From positions 1 through 13,751 of the forward strand of contig JAPOQV010000588.1 of NCBI GenBank assembly GCA_026710565.1: a stretch of DNA of 13,751 bases, given 5' to 3'. Positions 7,445 to 13,751 of the stretch are shown piece by piece. The position numbers and the translations under genes are program-made. Source of the stretch: Spirochaetaceae bacterium. GTDB lineage: Bacteria; Spirochaetota; Spirochaetia; SZUA-6; Bin103. Position 1 is the stretch's first letter. Each line of letters opens with the position of its first letter. Below the pieces are notes generated by a model. It was not told where the DNA came from. It made no database searches and saw nothing but the letters and a program-made list of their open reading frames with translations.

Positions 7445-7495
7445 GCGACGTGGCATCGCTTCGCTATAAGCGACGTGGGGCATCGCTTCGCTATA
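7445..7495. repeat. Tandem direct repeat, two units of 25-26 bp
   Basis: Two head-to-tail copies, 7445-7469 and 7470-7495, share GCGACGTGG followed by the core CATCGCTTCGCTATA. The second copy has two extra G residues and the first one extra A. The end of copy one and start of copy two also form a small hairpin (TCGCT at 7461-7465, AGCGA at 7469-7473). The repeat ends 4 bases before the stop codon of the FRG gene, at the point where composition changes. It could be a duplication left by insertion, a binding-site pair, or a 3'-end RNA structure; which one is not decidable here. Confidence 0.8.
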
Positions 7496-7499
7496 GCGG

Positions 7500-9017
7500 T
7501 CACGTCCCGCCGGAACTAAGGTAGCCGATCGCACGTTCGGTGGCTGCTTTCGCTGCTTCGTCGAGCCCAGGGTAGAGAGTTTCACGAGAAATATTGAGCA
7601 GACGGAGCTCATTCAGAATGTGCTGCTTGCTCTCCTTTGGCACTTCTAGCGTGGAATGCTCGTAAACCGGAATCATGGGATTCCATTTCAAGATTTGGCA
7701 ACGCTCGAATTGCTCATGAAACGCCGAAATGAGAAACGCGCCGGATTGCGCCCGGACGCGCTCAAATGACTGCTGCGGCTCAACAACAAACACCCGGAAG
7801 AAGTCCCTAGGGTCAACTCGCTCCTCGAAATCGGGCTTTTCTTGTCGGATGAGTCGATATAGGCGACCCAGGGCAAGGTTGTATGTGTATTGATGTCGGG
7901 CTTGGCCTTGCTCCTCAGTCTCCTCTCTCATCCAACCAATGAGCGTTTCTTGATCAAGTCGCGAGAGTTTGGCAAAGCTTGACAAAATAGAGATTGTATC
8001 ACTATTGAATGGCTTAACTATTTCTCTGGGCACGGAGAACACGTGTAGTCTACCCGTCGCGGTGTAAGACTCACAGGCTGCAAACAACGCGACGAGAGGG
8101 TTTCTGGATACGTCAAGGAGTCGGGTATTAAGCCCGTGGTGTTGCGCAAGTACCCATTGAGCGAGAGCCGAAGTTGCGCGAGTAAAGTCATCTGGTCTCC
8201 TCGACATGAGATCAAGAAGCATTTCACCCTCCTTGTCGCGAAGACTAAGGGCGGAGTCTTGCACGCTGCGCATCACAGTTGGCCGCAGCTCCCATGTGTT
8301 GGTGTGCTCTCCTCGAAGATAAAGGAGATTATCGCTATGTAAATCTTCAAGTTCTGCGCACTGGTCGATTAGATCAGAGACGCAAGTGATGCGTCTTTCG
8401 CACCCGCTATGTGAAGCTGGCGTGACCGAGCTGCGACTCTCGGAGAAGAGCTTTGCTTGCCAGGGTTGGGAGTCTGATAGATCTAATCCCGTAAGGTCAA
8501 CTGTGGTAAAATCCGTGCCCTTTAGAGTTGATCGGGAGAGATCTGAGTTTGTGAAACACGCACCGCGCATGTCCGCACCTGTGAGATCGGCGCCACGGAG
8601 ACGCGCTCCACGAAATGAGGTAAGCATAGTCTTGACGTCTTGGAGACGGGCTCGATACATGTCTGCACTGTCGAATTTTGTTAGGTAGAGTTTGGCACGG
8701 TTAAATCTCGAGTTGACGAGCTGAGCACTCTGGAAGTCTGTAGATGTGAGTATGGCCTCGCTTAGGTCGACGGCGTCACGCGACTCATCGCCGGCTGAGT
8801 GAGAGAGGCTGCAGAGCCGGGAGTCACGTAGGTTGGAGTTGGTGAGATTGATGCCCGAAAGAGGGATAGCGTAATCGTCATTGAGACTTCCGGCTTCCCG
8901 AAACGCTTCATAGATGTCTGCTCCTGAGAGGTCGGGGTAAAAGTTATGTAGTTCGCGTCTCCTGTTCCAACTCTTGACGCCTTCGAGTAACCATTTGATA
9001 TGTTCGGAGTTAGCCAT
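7500..9017 (-). CDS. Pentapeptide-repeat / FRG-domain fusion protein
   Basis: A 505-residue cytoplasmic protein with two recognisable parts. Residues ~28-190 hold degenerate pentapeptide repeats of the A(D/N)LxX type (for example LSGADI, LTNSNLRDSRL, FRGARLRGADLTGADMRGA, LSRSTLKGTDF), expected to form a right-handed beta-helix. Residues ~213-345 match an FRG domain: YLRGE at 233-237, WELRPTVMR (242-250), an acidic E-M-L-L segment, QHHGLNTRLLD (292-302) and NPLVALFAACE (306-316). Residues 346-505 are helical and charged, with no family I recognise. FRG domains occur in many accessory and mobile-region proteins with undefined biochemistry. The gene is clearly AT-richer than its flanks, isolated, and bordered by a tandem repeat on one side and 400 bp of non-coding DNA on the other, suggesting horizontal acquisition. 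The start ATG lacks a clear ribosome binding site. Confidence 0.88.
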   Translation of the reverse strand: MANSEHIKWLLEGVKSWNRRRELHNFYPDLSGADIYEAFREAGSLNDDYAIPLSGINLTNSNLRDSRLCSLSHSAGDESRDAVDLSEAILTSTDFQSAQLVNSRFNRAKLYLTKFDSADMYRARLQDVKTMLTSFRGARLRGADLTGADMRGACFTNSDLSRSTLKGTDFTTVDLTGLDLSDSQPWQAKLFSESRSSVTPASHSGCERRITCVSDLIDQCAELEDLHSDNLLYLRGEHTNTWELRPTVMRSVQDSALSLRDKEGEMLLDLMSRRPDDFTRATSALAQWVLAQHHGLNTRLLDVSRNPLVALFAACESYTATGRLHVFSVPREIVKPFNSDTISILSSFAKLSRLDQETLIGWMREETEEQGQARHQYTYNLALGRLYRLIRQEKPDFEERVDPRDFFRVFVVEPQQSFERVRAQSGAFLISAFHEQFERCQILKWNPMIPVYEHSTLEVPKESKQHILNELRLLNISRETLYPGLDEAAKAATERAIGYLSSGGT

Positions 9018-9419
9018 GGATGACTCTGCTGGCCCGCGCGGGTAGCGGCATGTGACCGAGAGGGAGCATCAAGAGGCTGGATGCTCCGGCGGCGTTCTGG
9101 GCGGCGTGGTCAGATCTCGCTCTCCGGGGAGAGTGCGGCTGCGTTTCATCATCGCGCCGGCGGGCCCGACTCCATTCCGGCGAGTGAGACGCGCCGAATA
9201 GTACCCGAGTACTCTCACGCGAAAACGTGGCCAGCACGATCGAGGTGAGCGCCCCCGAGTGTCGTCCCCCTGTTTCTCCTCGTTCGGCCGCTCGATGGGA
9301 GAGAAGGTGATTTCCCGCCTTGGCGTCAAGACAGAGTCGCCTTGGATAGCTCCTCATGTTACGTCTCAGTCAACCGTGACGACAGGGTTTCGATTGCGTG
9401 CTATCAATTGATTTGAGCA
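9018..9419. other. Non-coding stretch with several inverted repeats
   Basis: No open frame here looks like a protein. The two minus-strand frames of 86-115 codons are Arg/Ser-rich and match nothing I know. Structures seen: an 8-bp perfect inverted repeat at 9063-9087; CTCTCC/GGAGAG at 9120-9133; and a nested pair, GTGAGA (9184-9189) with TCTCAC (9213-9218) enclosing AGTAC (9200-9204) with GTACT (9209-9213). It lies upstream of the FRG gene and should contain its promoter. On the minus strand TTGACT (9366-9371) resembles a -35 box, but no well-spaced -10 follows. Confidence 0.5.
9063..9087. repeat. 8-bp perfect inverted repeat upstream of the FRG gene
   Basis: GGAGCATC at 9063-9070 and GATGCTCC at 9080-9087 pair exactly around a 9-nt loop. 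The element lies about 46 nt before the FRG-protein start codon on the transcribed strand, so it could be an operator or a leader hairpin. No T-run follows on either strand. Confidence 0.6.
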
Positions 9420-9572
9420 CTATTCGGTGGTCTGGGGTGCGCCGTATTCATCGTCGGTATCTCCTGTGCCGGTTGTTCCGCGAGCTGCCAGTACGGTCTC
9501 GACCATCGCACGCGTGATGCCTTGCTCCACCATGCGTTCTGCGGCATGGTGGCTGTAGAACGGGCGAATCAC
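9420..9572 (-). CDS. Small DUF4258-like ORF, translationally coupled, probably truncated
   Basis: A 50-codon frame starts at the GTG (9572-9570) that overlaps the stop of the TIM-barrel gene as GTGA, and ends at TAG 9422-9420. The protein begins IRPFYSHHAAERMVEQGITR, then AMVETVLAA. This resembles the N-terminus of DUF4258 proteins ('yS.HA.eRM.eRGI....V...l'), small RelE/BrnT-like folds found near antitoxin genes. The usual second half with its beta-strands is absent: after ARGTTGTGDTDDEYG the sequence ends. It is either a truncated relic or a different short protein. The coupled start and the convincing first 30 residues make it likely to be, or recently have been, a gene. No antitoxin partner is adjacent. 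Confidence 0.5.
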   Translation of the reverse strand: MIRPFYSHHAAERMVEQGITRAMVETVLAARGTTGTGDTDDEYGAPQTTE

Positions 9573-10429
9573 GGGATCTTGTTGGCTCTGAACGCCTCGC
9601 GGGTGTAGGTGATGGCGCGTTCCATGACGGCGTAGGGCTCGTCAGGGCCTTCATACTCGGGGGAGACGGTGCCGTCGTAGCCGAGCTCGCGCAGGCGCTG
9701 GACGGCCGCGGGCAGCGGCACGACGCCGGCGCCCAGGTCCACCGCCTTGAACCAGGGACCGTCGCGCGTTCCCTGCCAGGAGGCTCCCGGCAGCTCGGCA
9801 TCCAGCCGTGCCCAGTCCTTGACGTGCACGTGGACGGTGTACGGGAACACGCGGTCGAGCGCCGCGACCGGGTCGTAGCCGGCCATCACGAAGTTGCCCA
9901 CGTCGTACACGGTGCGCACTTGGTCGCCCAGCCGCTCGCATGCGTCGACCACCCACTCGGGGCCGCCGTACACGTCGCCGCGGAATCCCAGGTTGGCGAC
10001 CAGCAGGATCAGGCCGAGCTCGCGCGCCACCGGCAGGCTGTTCTCCACGGCCTGGTACAGCCACTCGCGCAGATCCTCGGGACTCAGGTCGCTGTCCCAG
10101 CCGGGCATCGACGGCAGGATCAGGATGGAGCCGGCGCCCAGCCGGGCAGCGACGCGCAGCCGTTCGTGGAACCGGTCGGTGCCGGCGGTGCGCTCGCCGG
10201 CGTCGTGGAAGCCGACGTGGCAGTTGACGTCGCACATCAGCACCTTCATGCCGGTCGTGGCGATTGCCTCCTCGACCCGGCGGACCTCGTCCTCGTCCTC
10301 CATCCAGGGGTCGTAGAGCTCCAGCGAGGTGATGCCGCGCTCGTGGAACCAGCGGATGGCCCGGGCGTTGTCGATCGGTCCCGGACCCGTGATCGGCCCG
10401 AACGAGTAGCTGTATCCGACGATCTCCAT
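9569..10429 (-). CDS. Sugar phosphate isomerase/epimerase-like TIM barrel
   Basis: A 286-residue member of the xylose isomerase-like (AP endonuclease 2) TIM-barrel superfamily. Seen: LELYDPW (36-42, E37), CDVNCHVGF (66-74), RLGAGSILILP (96-106), VYDVGNFVMAG (174-184, D176), VHVHVKDW (199-206, H202) and SPEYEG (256-261). D176, H202 and E260 (or E258) fit three of the four usual metal ligands. At the position of the first ligand, where relatives have an L-E-N-H type motif, this protein reads L-V-A-N-L-G (A145, L147), so the metal Glu appears lost. AGGA about 8 nt before the ATG is a good ribosome binding site. It follows the enolase-superfamily gene by 9 nt, so they likely act in one sugar-acid pathway. 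Confidence 0.9.
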   Translation of the reverse strand: MEIVGYSYSFGPITGPGPIDNARAIRWFHERGITSLELYDPWMEDEDEVRRVEEAIATTGMKVLMCDVNCHVGFHDAGERTAGTDRFHERLRVAARLGAGSILILPSMPGWDSDLSPEDLREWLYQAVENSLPVARELGLILLVANLGFRGDVYGGPEWVVDACERLGDQVRTVYDVGNFVMAGYDPVAALDRVFPYTVHVHVKDWARLDAELPGASWQGTRDGPWFKAVDLGAGVVPLPAAVQRLRELGYDGTVSPEYEGPDEPYAVMERAITYTREAFRANKIP

Positions 10430-10438
10430 GCGCCGATC

Positions 10439-11611
10439 CTACAGCACGGCCACCCGCCGGCGCAGGAAATACGGCCAATCCCACTCGGCGCCCCAGCCGG
10501 GGCCGTCCGGCGGGGCGATGTGGCCGCCGGCGGGGACAGCCGGGTTGAGGAGCCCGATCTCCTTGCCCGCCTCGTCACGTGATCCGCCGGGGAAGTACTC
10601 GTAGTAGCGGGTGTTGCCGATCGCACAGCAGAGGTGCGCGTGCACGATCCCGAACAGTCCGCCCGGACCGTTGAGCTCCACGGTGGTGCCGCGTTCGTGC
10701 GCCAGGTGGGCGAGCCACAGCAGCGGCGTCACGCCGTGGCGGGCGTTGCCGCGCAGGGTGTCGACGGCCCCGCCGGTGAGCCACTGCGCACACAGCTCGC
10801 GGTCGTGCATGAGCGTCTCCGGCGCCAGCACGGGCACGGTCAGCTCCCGGCACAGCCGGCGCAGGCCGGCGTGGTCGCGGTCGGACAGCGGCTCCTCGAA
10901 CCACAGGAAGCCGTGCTCCTGCAGCGCGTGGCCGACGCGGAGTGCCTCAGCGTAGGTGTAGCCGTTCTCGGCCGCATCGTGCATGAGCGTGACGTCCGGT
11001 CCGACCGCGCGGCGCACGGCGGCGAACCAGCGGCAGTTCTCGGCGGCGCCGACGGCGAAGTGGTCCTTGATCGCGGTGAATCCGGCCGCCAGGGCGCGCA
11101 GGGAGTCCTCGACCGCTTCCTCTGCGGTGTCGCCGGCGCTGTTGTAGTAGGCCGGGCAGGCACGGCGCGCCCGGCCGATCAGCTCCGCCACCGGTACGCC
11201 CGCCGCCTTGCCGGCGATGTCCCACAGGCAGTTGTCGAAGGCGCCGGCCCAGCCGGGGCGGGTGAAGGCGAACCTCGCCGCCCGGTGCAGCTTGGCGTCC
11301 AGCCGCTCGCGATCGGCGGCGTCCTCGCCGACCACCAGCTCGCGGAGCTGCGCCAGCTCCCGCTCGCTCATGACGCGGTAGCGGACGTCTCCGACCGTGC
11401 ACGTGCCTTCCAGGCCGTCGTCGGTAAGGACGTGCATGACGTGTACGGGTTCGGTCTGGCGGCCGGACGGGGTGCGCCACCACGTCGAGCCGCCTAAGCC
11501 GTGCCGGGGGCGCCAGCGGGCGGTGCTGCCGTGGCCGACCCGGGCCATGCCGATCAGCGGCGTGACCGTGTCGACCTCGAACGCGGAGATCGTGACGTCG
11601 CGAATGCGCAT
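10439..11611 (-). CDS. Enolase-superfamily dehydratase (mandelate racemase/muconate lactonizing type)
   Basis: A 390-residue enolase-superfamily enzyme, normal length. It would abstract a proton alpha to a carboxylate on an acid sugar or similar. Metal ligands are well spaced: D212 (LMHDAAENG), E239 (WFEEP) and E265 (LAPETLM). The barrel's first catalytic Lys region is AIKDHF, K182-D-H184. The C-terminal barrel part, GGAVDTLRGNARHGVTP (280-296), keeps an Asp (D284), but the strand-seven position where many members have His reads VELNGPGG (N314). This is therefore not a plain mandelate-racemase-type active site, and its chemistry may be of another subgroup. The N-terminal capping domain is long (about 1-125), with an H-G-rich 26-40 loop. 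AGAGAGGA lies just before the ATG. It is 16 nt downstream of RtcB and 9 nt upstream of the TIM-barrel gene. Confidence 0.93.
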   Translation of the reverse strand: MRIRDVTISAFEVDTVTPLIGMARVGHGSTARWRPRHGLGGSTWWRTPSGRQTEPVHVMHVLTDDGLEGTCTVGDVRYRVMSERELAQLRELVVGEDAADRERLDAKLHRAARFAFTRPGWAGAFDNCLWDIAGKAAGVPVAELIGRARRACPAYYNSAGDTAEEAVEDSLRALAAGFTAIKDHFAVGAAENCRWFAAVRRAVGPDVTLMHDAAENGYTYAEALRVGHALQEHGFLWFEEPLSDRDHAGLRRLCRELTVPVLAPETLMHDRELCAQWLTGGAVDTLRGNARHGVTPLLWLAHLAHERGTTVELNGPGGLFGIVHAHLCCAIGNTRYYEYFPGGSRDEAGKEIGLLNPAVPAGGHIAPPDGPGWGAEWDWPYFLRRRVAVL

Positions 11612-11627
11612 CGGTCCTCTCTGCCGG

Positions 11628-12851
11628 TCAGTCCCGGAAGGGGTCGATCTCGTCCGCCGCCGCCATGGCCACGCCGATCGGCTCCAGCACGTGCACGACG
11701 CGGATGGTGCGGTCGTGGTAGCGCAGCACCTCCTCGATCCGCTTGTAGCAGTGCGGGGACTCGTCGGTCCCGGCGCCGCGCAGCTCCACGCCCCGCCGGT
11801 CCAGCCACTTCTGCATCATCTTGCGGCTGATCTTGCCTTCGGTGAGCTGGATGCGTCGCCCGCGTTTGAACCGCGACTTGCCGGCCGCCTGCGTGCGCGA
11901 CATGACGCGCCCGGCGCCGTGGATGGTCGAACGCATGGCGAGCTCGGACTCCGGGTCGTCCTGCCCCTCGATGATCACCGAGATGTCGCCCATGGTGCCG
12001 CCGACGAAGCCGCGCTGGCCGGGGAACGCCGGGGTGGCTCCCTTGCGCACGACCCACAGGTCCTGCCCGAAGTGGCGCTCCCGCCATGCGTAGTTGTGGT
12101 GGTTGTGGACCTCGTCGAGGATGCGGGCGCCGAGCAGGCGGGCGACGCGCGCGCACACCCAGTCTCGGCCGGCGTAGGCGTAGCGTCCGGCCAGGTGCAT
12201 GCAGGCGAGGTACTCCCGACCCAGGGCACTGTCGGCGTCGAGGACCACGGGATCGACGTTCATCCCGTCGGTGCCGCCGCCGGCCTTGATGAAGTGGGTG
12301 GCCAGCTTGTGGCCGAGCCCGCGCGAGCCGAAGTGGACGCCCGCCCAGGCGCGGCCCCGCTCGTCGGCGAACAGGTCGACGAAGTGGTTGCCGGAGCCGA
12401 TCGTGCCGAGCTGGGAGCGGGCCAGGTCGCGGAGCGCGGCCGCCGCCGGGATGTCCCAGGCAGGATCGTCGTCGAACAGCTCGTGATCGACCGGCTCCGG
12501 GTTCTTGCGGCCGATGCCGAACGACAGGGTGCGCCACAGGTCGTCCATGATCGGACGGATGTTGCGCCGCACCTCCGCGGCGTCGGCGTCCAGCAGCACC
12601 GCCTTGTTCCCGCAGGAGATGTCGTAGCCGACCCCGGACGGACTGATCCGGCCGGCGTAGGCGACCACGCCGCCGATCGGCACGGCGTAGCCCAGGTGAT
12701 GGTCGGCCATGAGCGCCGTGCGTTCGGCCCGCCCGGCGCAGCGGCGCATCTGCTCCACGGCGCCCGCATCCGGGTCGCCCCAGACCGGGATGCCGTCGAG
12801 CATCCGGTACCCCGGCCCGCCACGGGGCGGGGTGCGTTCCTGTGTAGTCAT
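11628..12851 (-). CDS. rtcB: RtcB-type RNA ligase
   Basis: A 407-residue RtcB family protein that would join RNA 2',3'-cyclic phosphate (or 3'-phosphate) ends to 5'-OH ends, using GTP and Mn2+. All signature pieces are seen: SPSGVGYDISCGNK with D77 and C80, GTIGSGNHFVDL with N155 and H156, HFGSRGLGH with H173, HNHHNYAW (249-256), RKGATPA (269-275), and HGAGRVMSR with H311, the position that becomes guanylylated in RtcB enzymes. The length suits the shorter bacterial group, and the protein looks intact. I chose ATG 12851 over an in-frame TTG at 12875 because GAGG sits 11 nt before it and the added 8 residues are unremarkable. No rtcA, rtcR-type regulator or archease gene is beside it. Instead it lies 16 nt before a sugar-acid dehydratase gene. 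Confidence 0.95.
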   Translation of the reverse strand: MTTQERTPPRGGPGYRMLDGIPVWGDPDAGAVEQMRRCAGRAERTALMADHHLGYAVPIGGVVAYAGRISPSGVGYDISCGNKAVLLDADAAEVRRNIRPIMDDLWRTLSFGIGRKNPEPVDHELFDDDPAWDIPAAAALRDLARSQLGTIGSGNHFVDLFADERGRAWAGVHFGSRGLGHKLATHFIKAGGGTDGMNVDPVVLDADSALGREYLACMHLAGRYAYAGRDWVCARVARLLGARILDEVHNHHNYAWRERHFGQDLWVVRKGATPAFPGQRGFVGGTMGDISVIIEGQDDPESELAMRSTIHGAGRVMSRTQAAGKSRFKRGRRIQLTEGKISRKMMQKWLDRRGVELRGAGTDESPHCYKRIEEVLRYHDRTIRVVHVLEPIGVAMAAADEIDPFRD

Positions 12852-12890
12852 CCTGAGACCGGCCTCGGACGCCAACGCCGCCCGGACGGC

Positions 12891-13751
12891 TTATTCCTGC
12901 AAGGCCTCGGAGATTCTCTGCGCCGCTTCCACTTCGAACATCGAGTCGTGGCGTCCGTCCTGGATGGCGATGACCGTGGCGCCTCGGGACTCCAGGAAAC
13001 CGACCTCATCTTCGGTCAGGCGTCCGACGGATTCGTCCAGCGTCCCGTACACGTAGATGACCTTTTGCAGGTTCGTTTCGGCCAGCCGTTTCGTGTAGCG
13101 ATCGTGCCCGGTGGCGCCGGCGATGCGCCACTCCATGAGGTTCTGGTCGGTGGACGGCACCGGAAACGGTGGAAGCGCCGTCGGCGTTACGCCGTCCGGG
13201 AAGTAGTAGAGCGTTCCCATCAGGAATCCGTTGACGACCTCCTCCGGCATGTCCAGCCGGCCGGCCATGATCAGGTACCGGTCGGCGGCATCGGGCCCGT
13301 GATGCGCCAGATAACGGGTGGTCAGGAACGCACCATAGGAGTGTCCGACAACCACGACGTGCTTGTCCTGATCCCGGAAGTGCTCGATCGTTCGGTGGAG
13401 GATCTCGACGCTGACGTCCACCTCTGCCTGCAGCTCCGCGAGGGAGAACTCCTCATGGCGGGGGGCCAAGTCGTGATTGAGGGTGAGGGTCTGGTGCACG
13501 AGTGCGAGCTGTACGGCGTCGAAATCACTATAGTTGCGGAAGATCTCAGACAGGTTCCCGAGGTCCTCGAGCATGTGCGCAGGGCCTCCCTGTTCGAGGA
13601 TCCACACCGTGTTGGACTGGTCGTTCCCGGACAGCACGAACAGCTCGGTGATGTCATCGGGAATCGGCGTTGCCTGGTACGTCTCGGGAATGAAGCCCCT
13701 GCCGCAACCGGCCACGAGCGCCGCCGCCGCCAGGATCGTGATGAGTCGACC
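12891..13751 (-). CDS. Lipoprotein alpha/beta hydrolase (5' end beyond window)
   Basis: The frame is open from the right window edge (13751) to TAA at 12893-12891, giving 287 residues without the true start. The first visible residues are GRLITILAAAALVAGC, the end of a signal peptide with lipobox VAGC. The GTG at 13715 is therefore inside the signal, and the real start lies outside the window. The mature enzyme has an alpha/beta-hydrolase layout: VVVVGHSYGA (nucleophile Ser in GHSYG), YVYGTLDESV (probable acid Asp) and QDGRHDSMFE (catalytic His). Central segments NTVWILEQGGPA and YLIMAGRLDMPE are consistent with an esterase or peptidase-like hydrolase anchored in the envelope; the substrate is unknown. 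It ends 39 nt before the RtcB start, and possible co-transcription is inferred from spacing and direction. Confidence 0.88.
   Translation of the reverse strand, partial: GRLITILAAAALVAGCGRGFIPETYQATPIPDDITELFVLSGNDQSNTVWILEQGGPAHMLEDLGNLSEIFRNYSDFDAVQLALVHQTLTLNHDLAPRHEEFSLAELQAEVDVSVEILHRTIEHFRDQDKHVVVVGHSYGAFLTTRYLAHHGPDAADRYLIMAGRLDMPEEVVNGFLMGTLYYFPDGVTPTALPPFPVPSTDQNLMEWRIAGATGHDRYTKRLAETNLQKVIYVYGTLDESVGRLTEDEVGFLESRGATVIAIQDGRHDSMFEVEAAQRISEALQE

Noticed and set aside
7445..7495. Possible CRISPR array
   Set aside because: The two units are adjacent with no spacers, only two copies exist, and no cas gene is present.
9010..9357. Minus-strand frames of 115 and 86 codons between the FRG gene and the small DUF4258-like ORF
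   Set aside because: They overlap each other, are Arg/Ser-rich, lack ribosome binding sites and resemble no family I know. I treat the stretch as non-coding.
9824..10582. Plus-strand frame of 252 codons opposite the TIM-barrel gene
   Set aside because: It is the antisense of a clear gene, with a composition typical of antisense translation (Val/His/Gln-rich), no motifs and no suitable start.
12891..13715. Hydrolase starting at the GTG at 13715
   Set aside because: The frame continues upstream into a hydrophobic signal sequence ending in a lipobox, so the true start lies past the right edge.

Overview
The window is high-GC bacterial DNA with tight gene packing, 4-nt stop/start overlaps (ATGA at 1364 and 3536, GTGA at 6496 and 9570-9572) and GGAG-type ribosome binding sites before several genes. 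The taxon cannot be fixed from sequence alone. The mix suggests a free-living or host-associated environmental heterotroph, probably an uncultured lineage: sugar-acid enzymes, a sulfatase remnant, a beta-propeller sugar-enzyme relative, several lipoproteins and debris of small toxin-antitoxin-type genes. Two stretches are visibly AT-richer than the rest (about 3890-4440 and 7500-9017) and look like acquired islets.

Layout. (1) 1-374, minus: 5' part of a beta-propeller sugar-enzyme-like protein that runs off the window. (2) 438-3847, plus: a compact run of an alpha/alpha-toroid (prenyltransferase/squalene-cyclase-like) protein, a macrodomain ADP-ribose hydrolase, an aldo/keto reductase, a Nudix hydrolase with the ADP-ribose-pyrophosphatase signature, and a small lipoprotein. 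The macrodomain and Nudix enzymes together suggest ADP-ribose handling. (3) 3893-4750: an AT-richer exported orphan with a VasI-like C-terminal pattern, then a scar in which the first half of a Phd-family antitoxin is fused out of frame to the first ~50 residues of a sulfatase. (4) 4751-5818, minus: a malate/L-lactate dehydrogenase-family (Ldh2) oxidoreductase, divergent from (5) 5954-7335, plus: an MmpS-like lipoprotein translationally coupled to an AAC(3)-family N-acetyltransferase. (6) 7336-9419: an islet with a 25-26 bp tandem repeat, a pentapeptide-repeat/FRG-domain protein on the minus strand, and about 400 bp of non-coding DNA with several inverted repeats. (7) 9420-13751, minus: a co-directional run. 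In transcription order it holds a lipoprotein alpha/beta hydrolase (cut by the window end), an RtcB-type RNA ligase, an enolase-superfamily dehydratase, a sugar-isomerase-like TIM barrel, and a small translationally coupled DUF4258-like ORF.

No rRNA, tRNA, CRISPR array, transposase or integrase was seen. The best candidates for something new are the pentapeptide-FRG islet, the macrodomain/Nudix/toroid gene run, and the Phd-sulfatase scar. No complete previously undescribed system can be demonstrated from the sequence alone.
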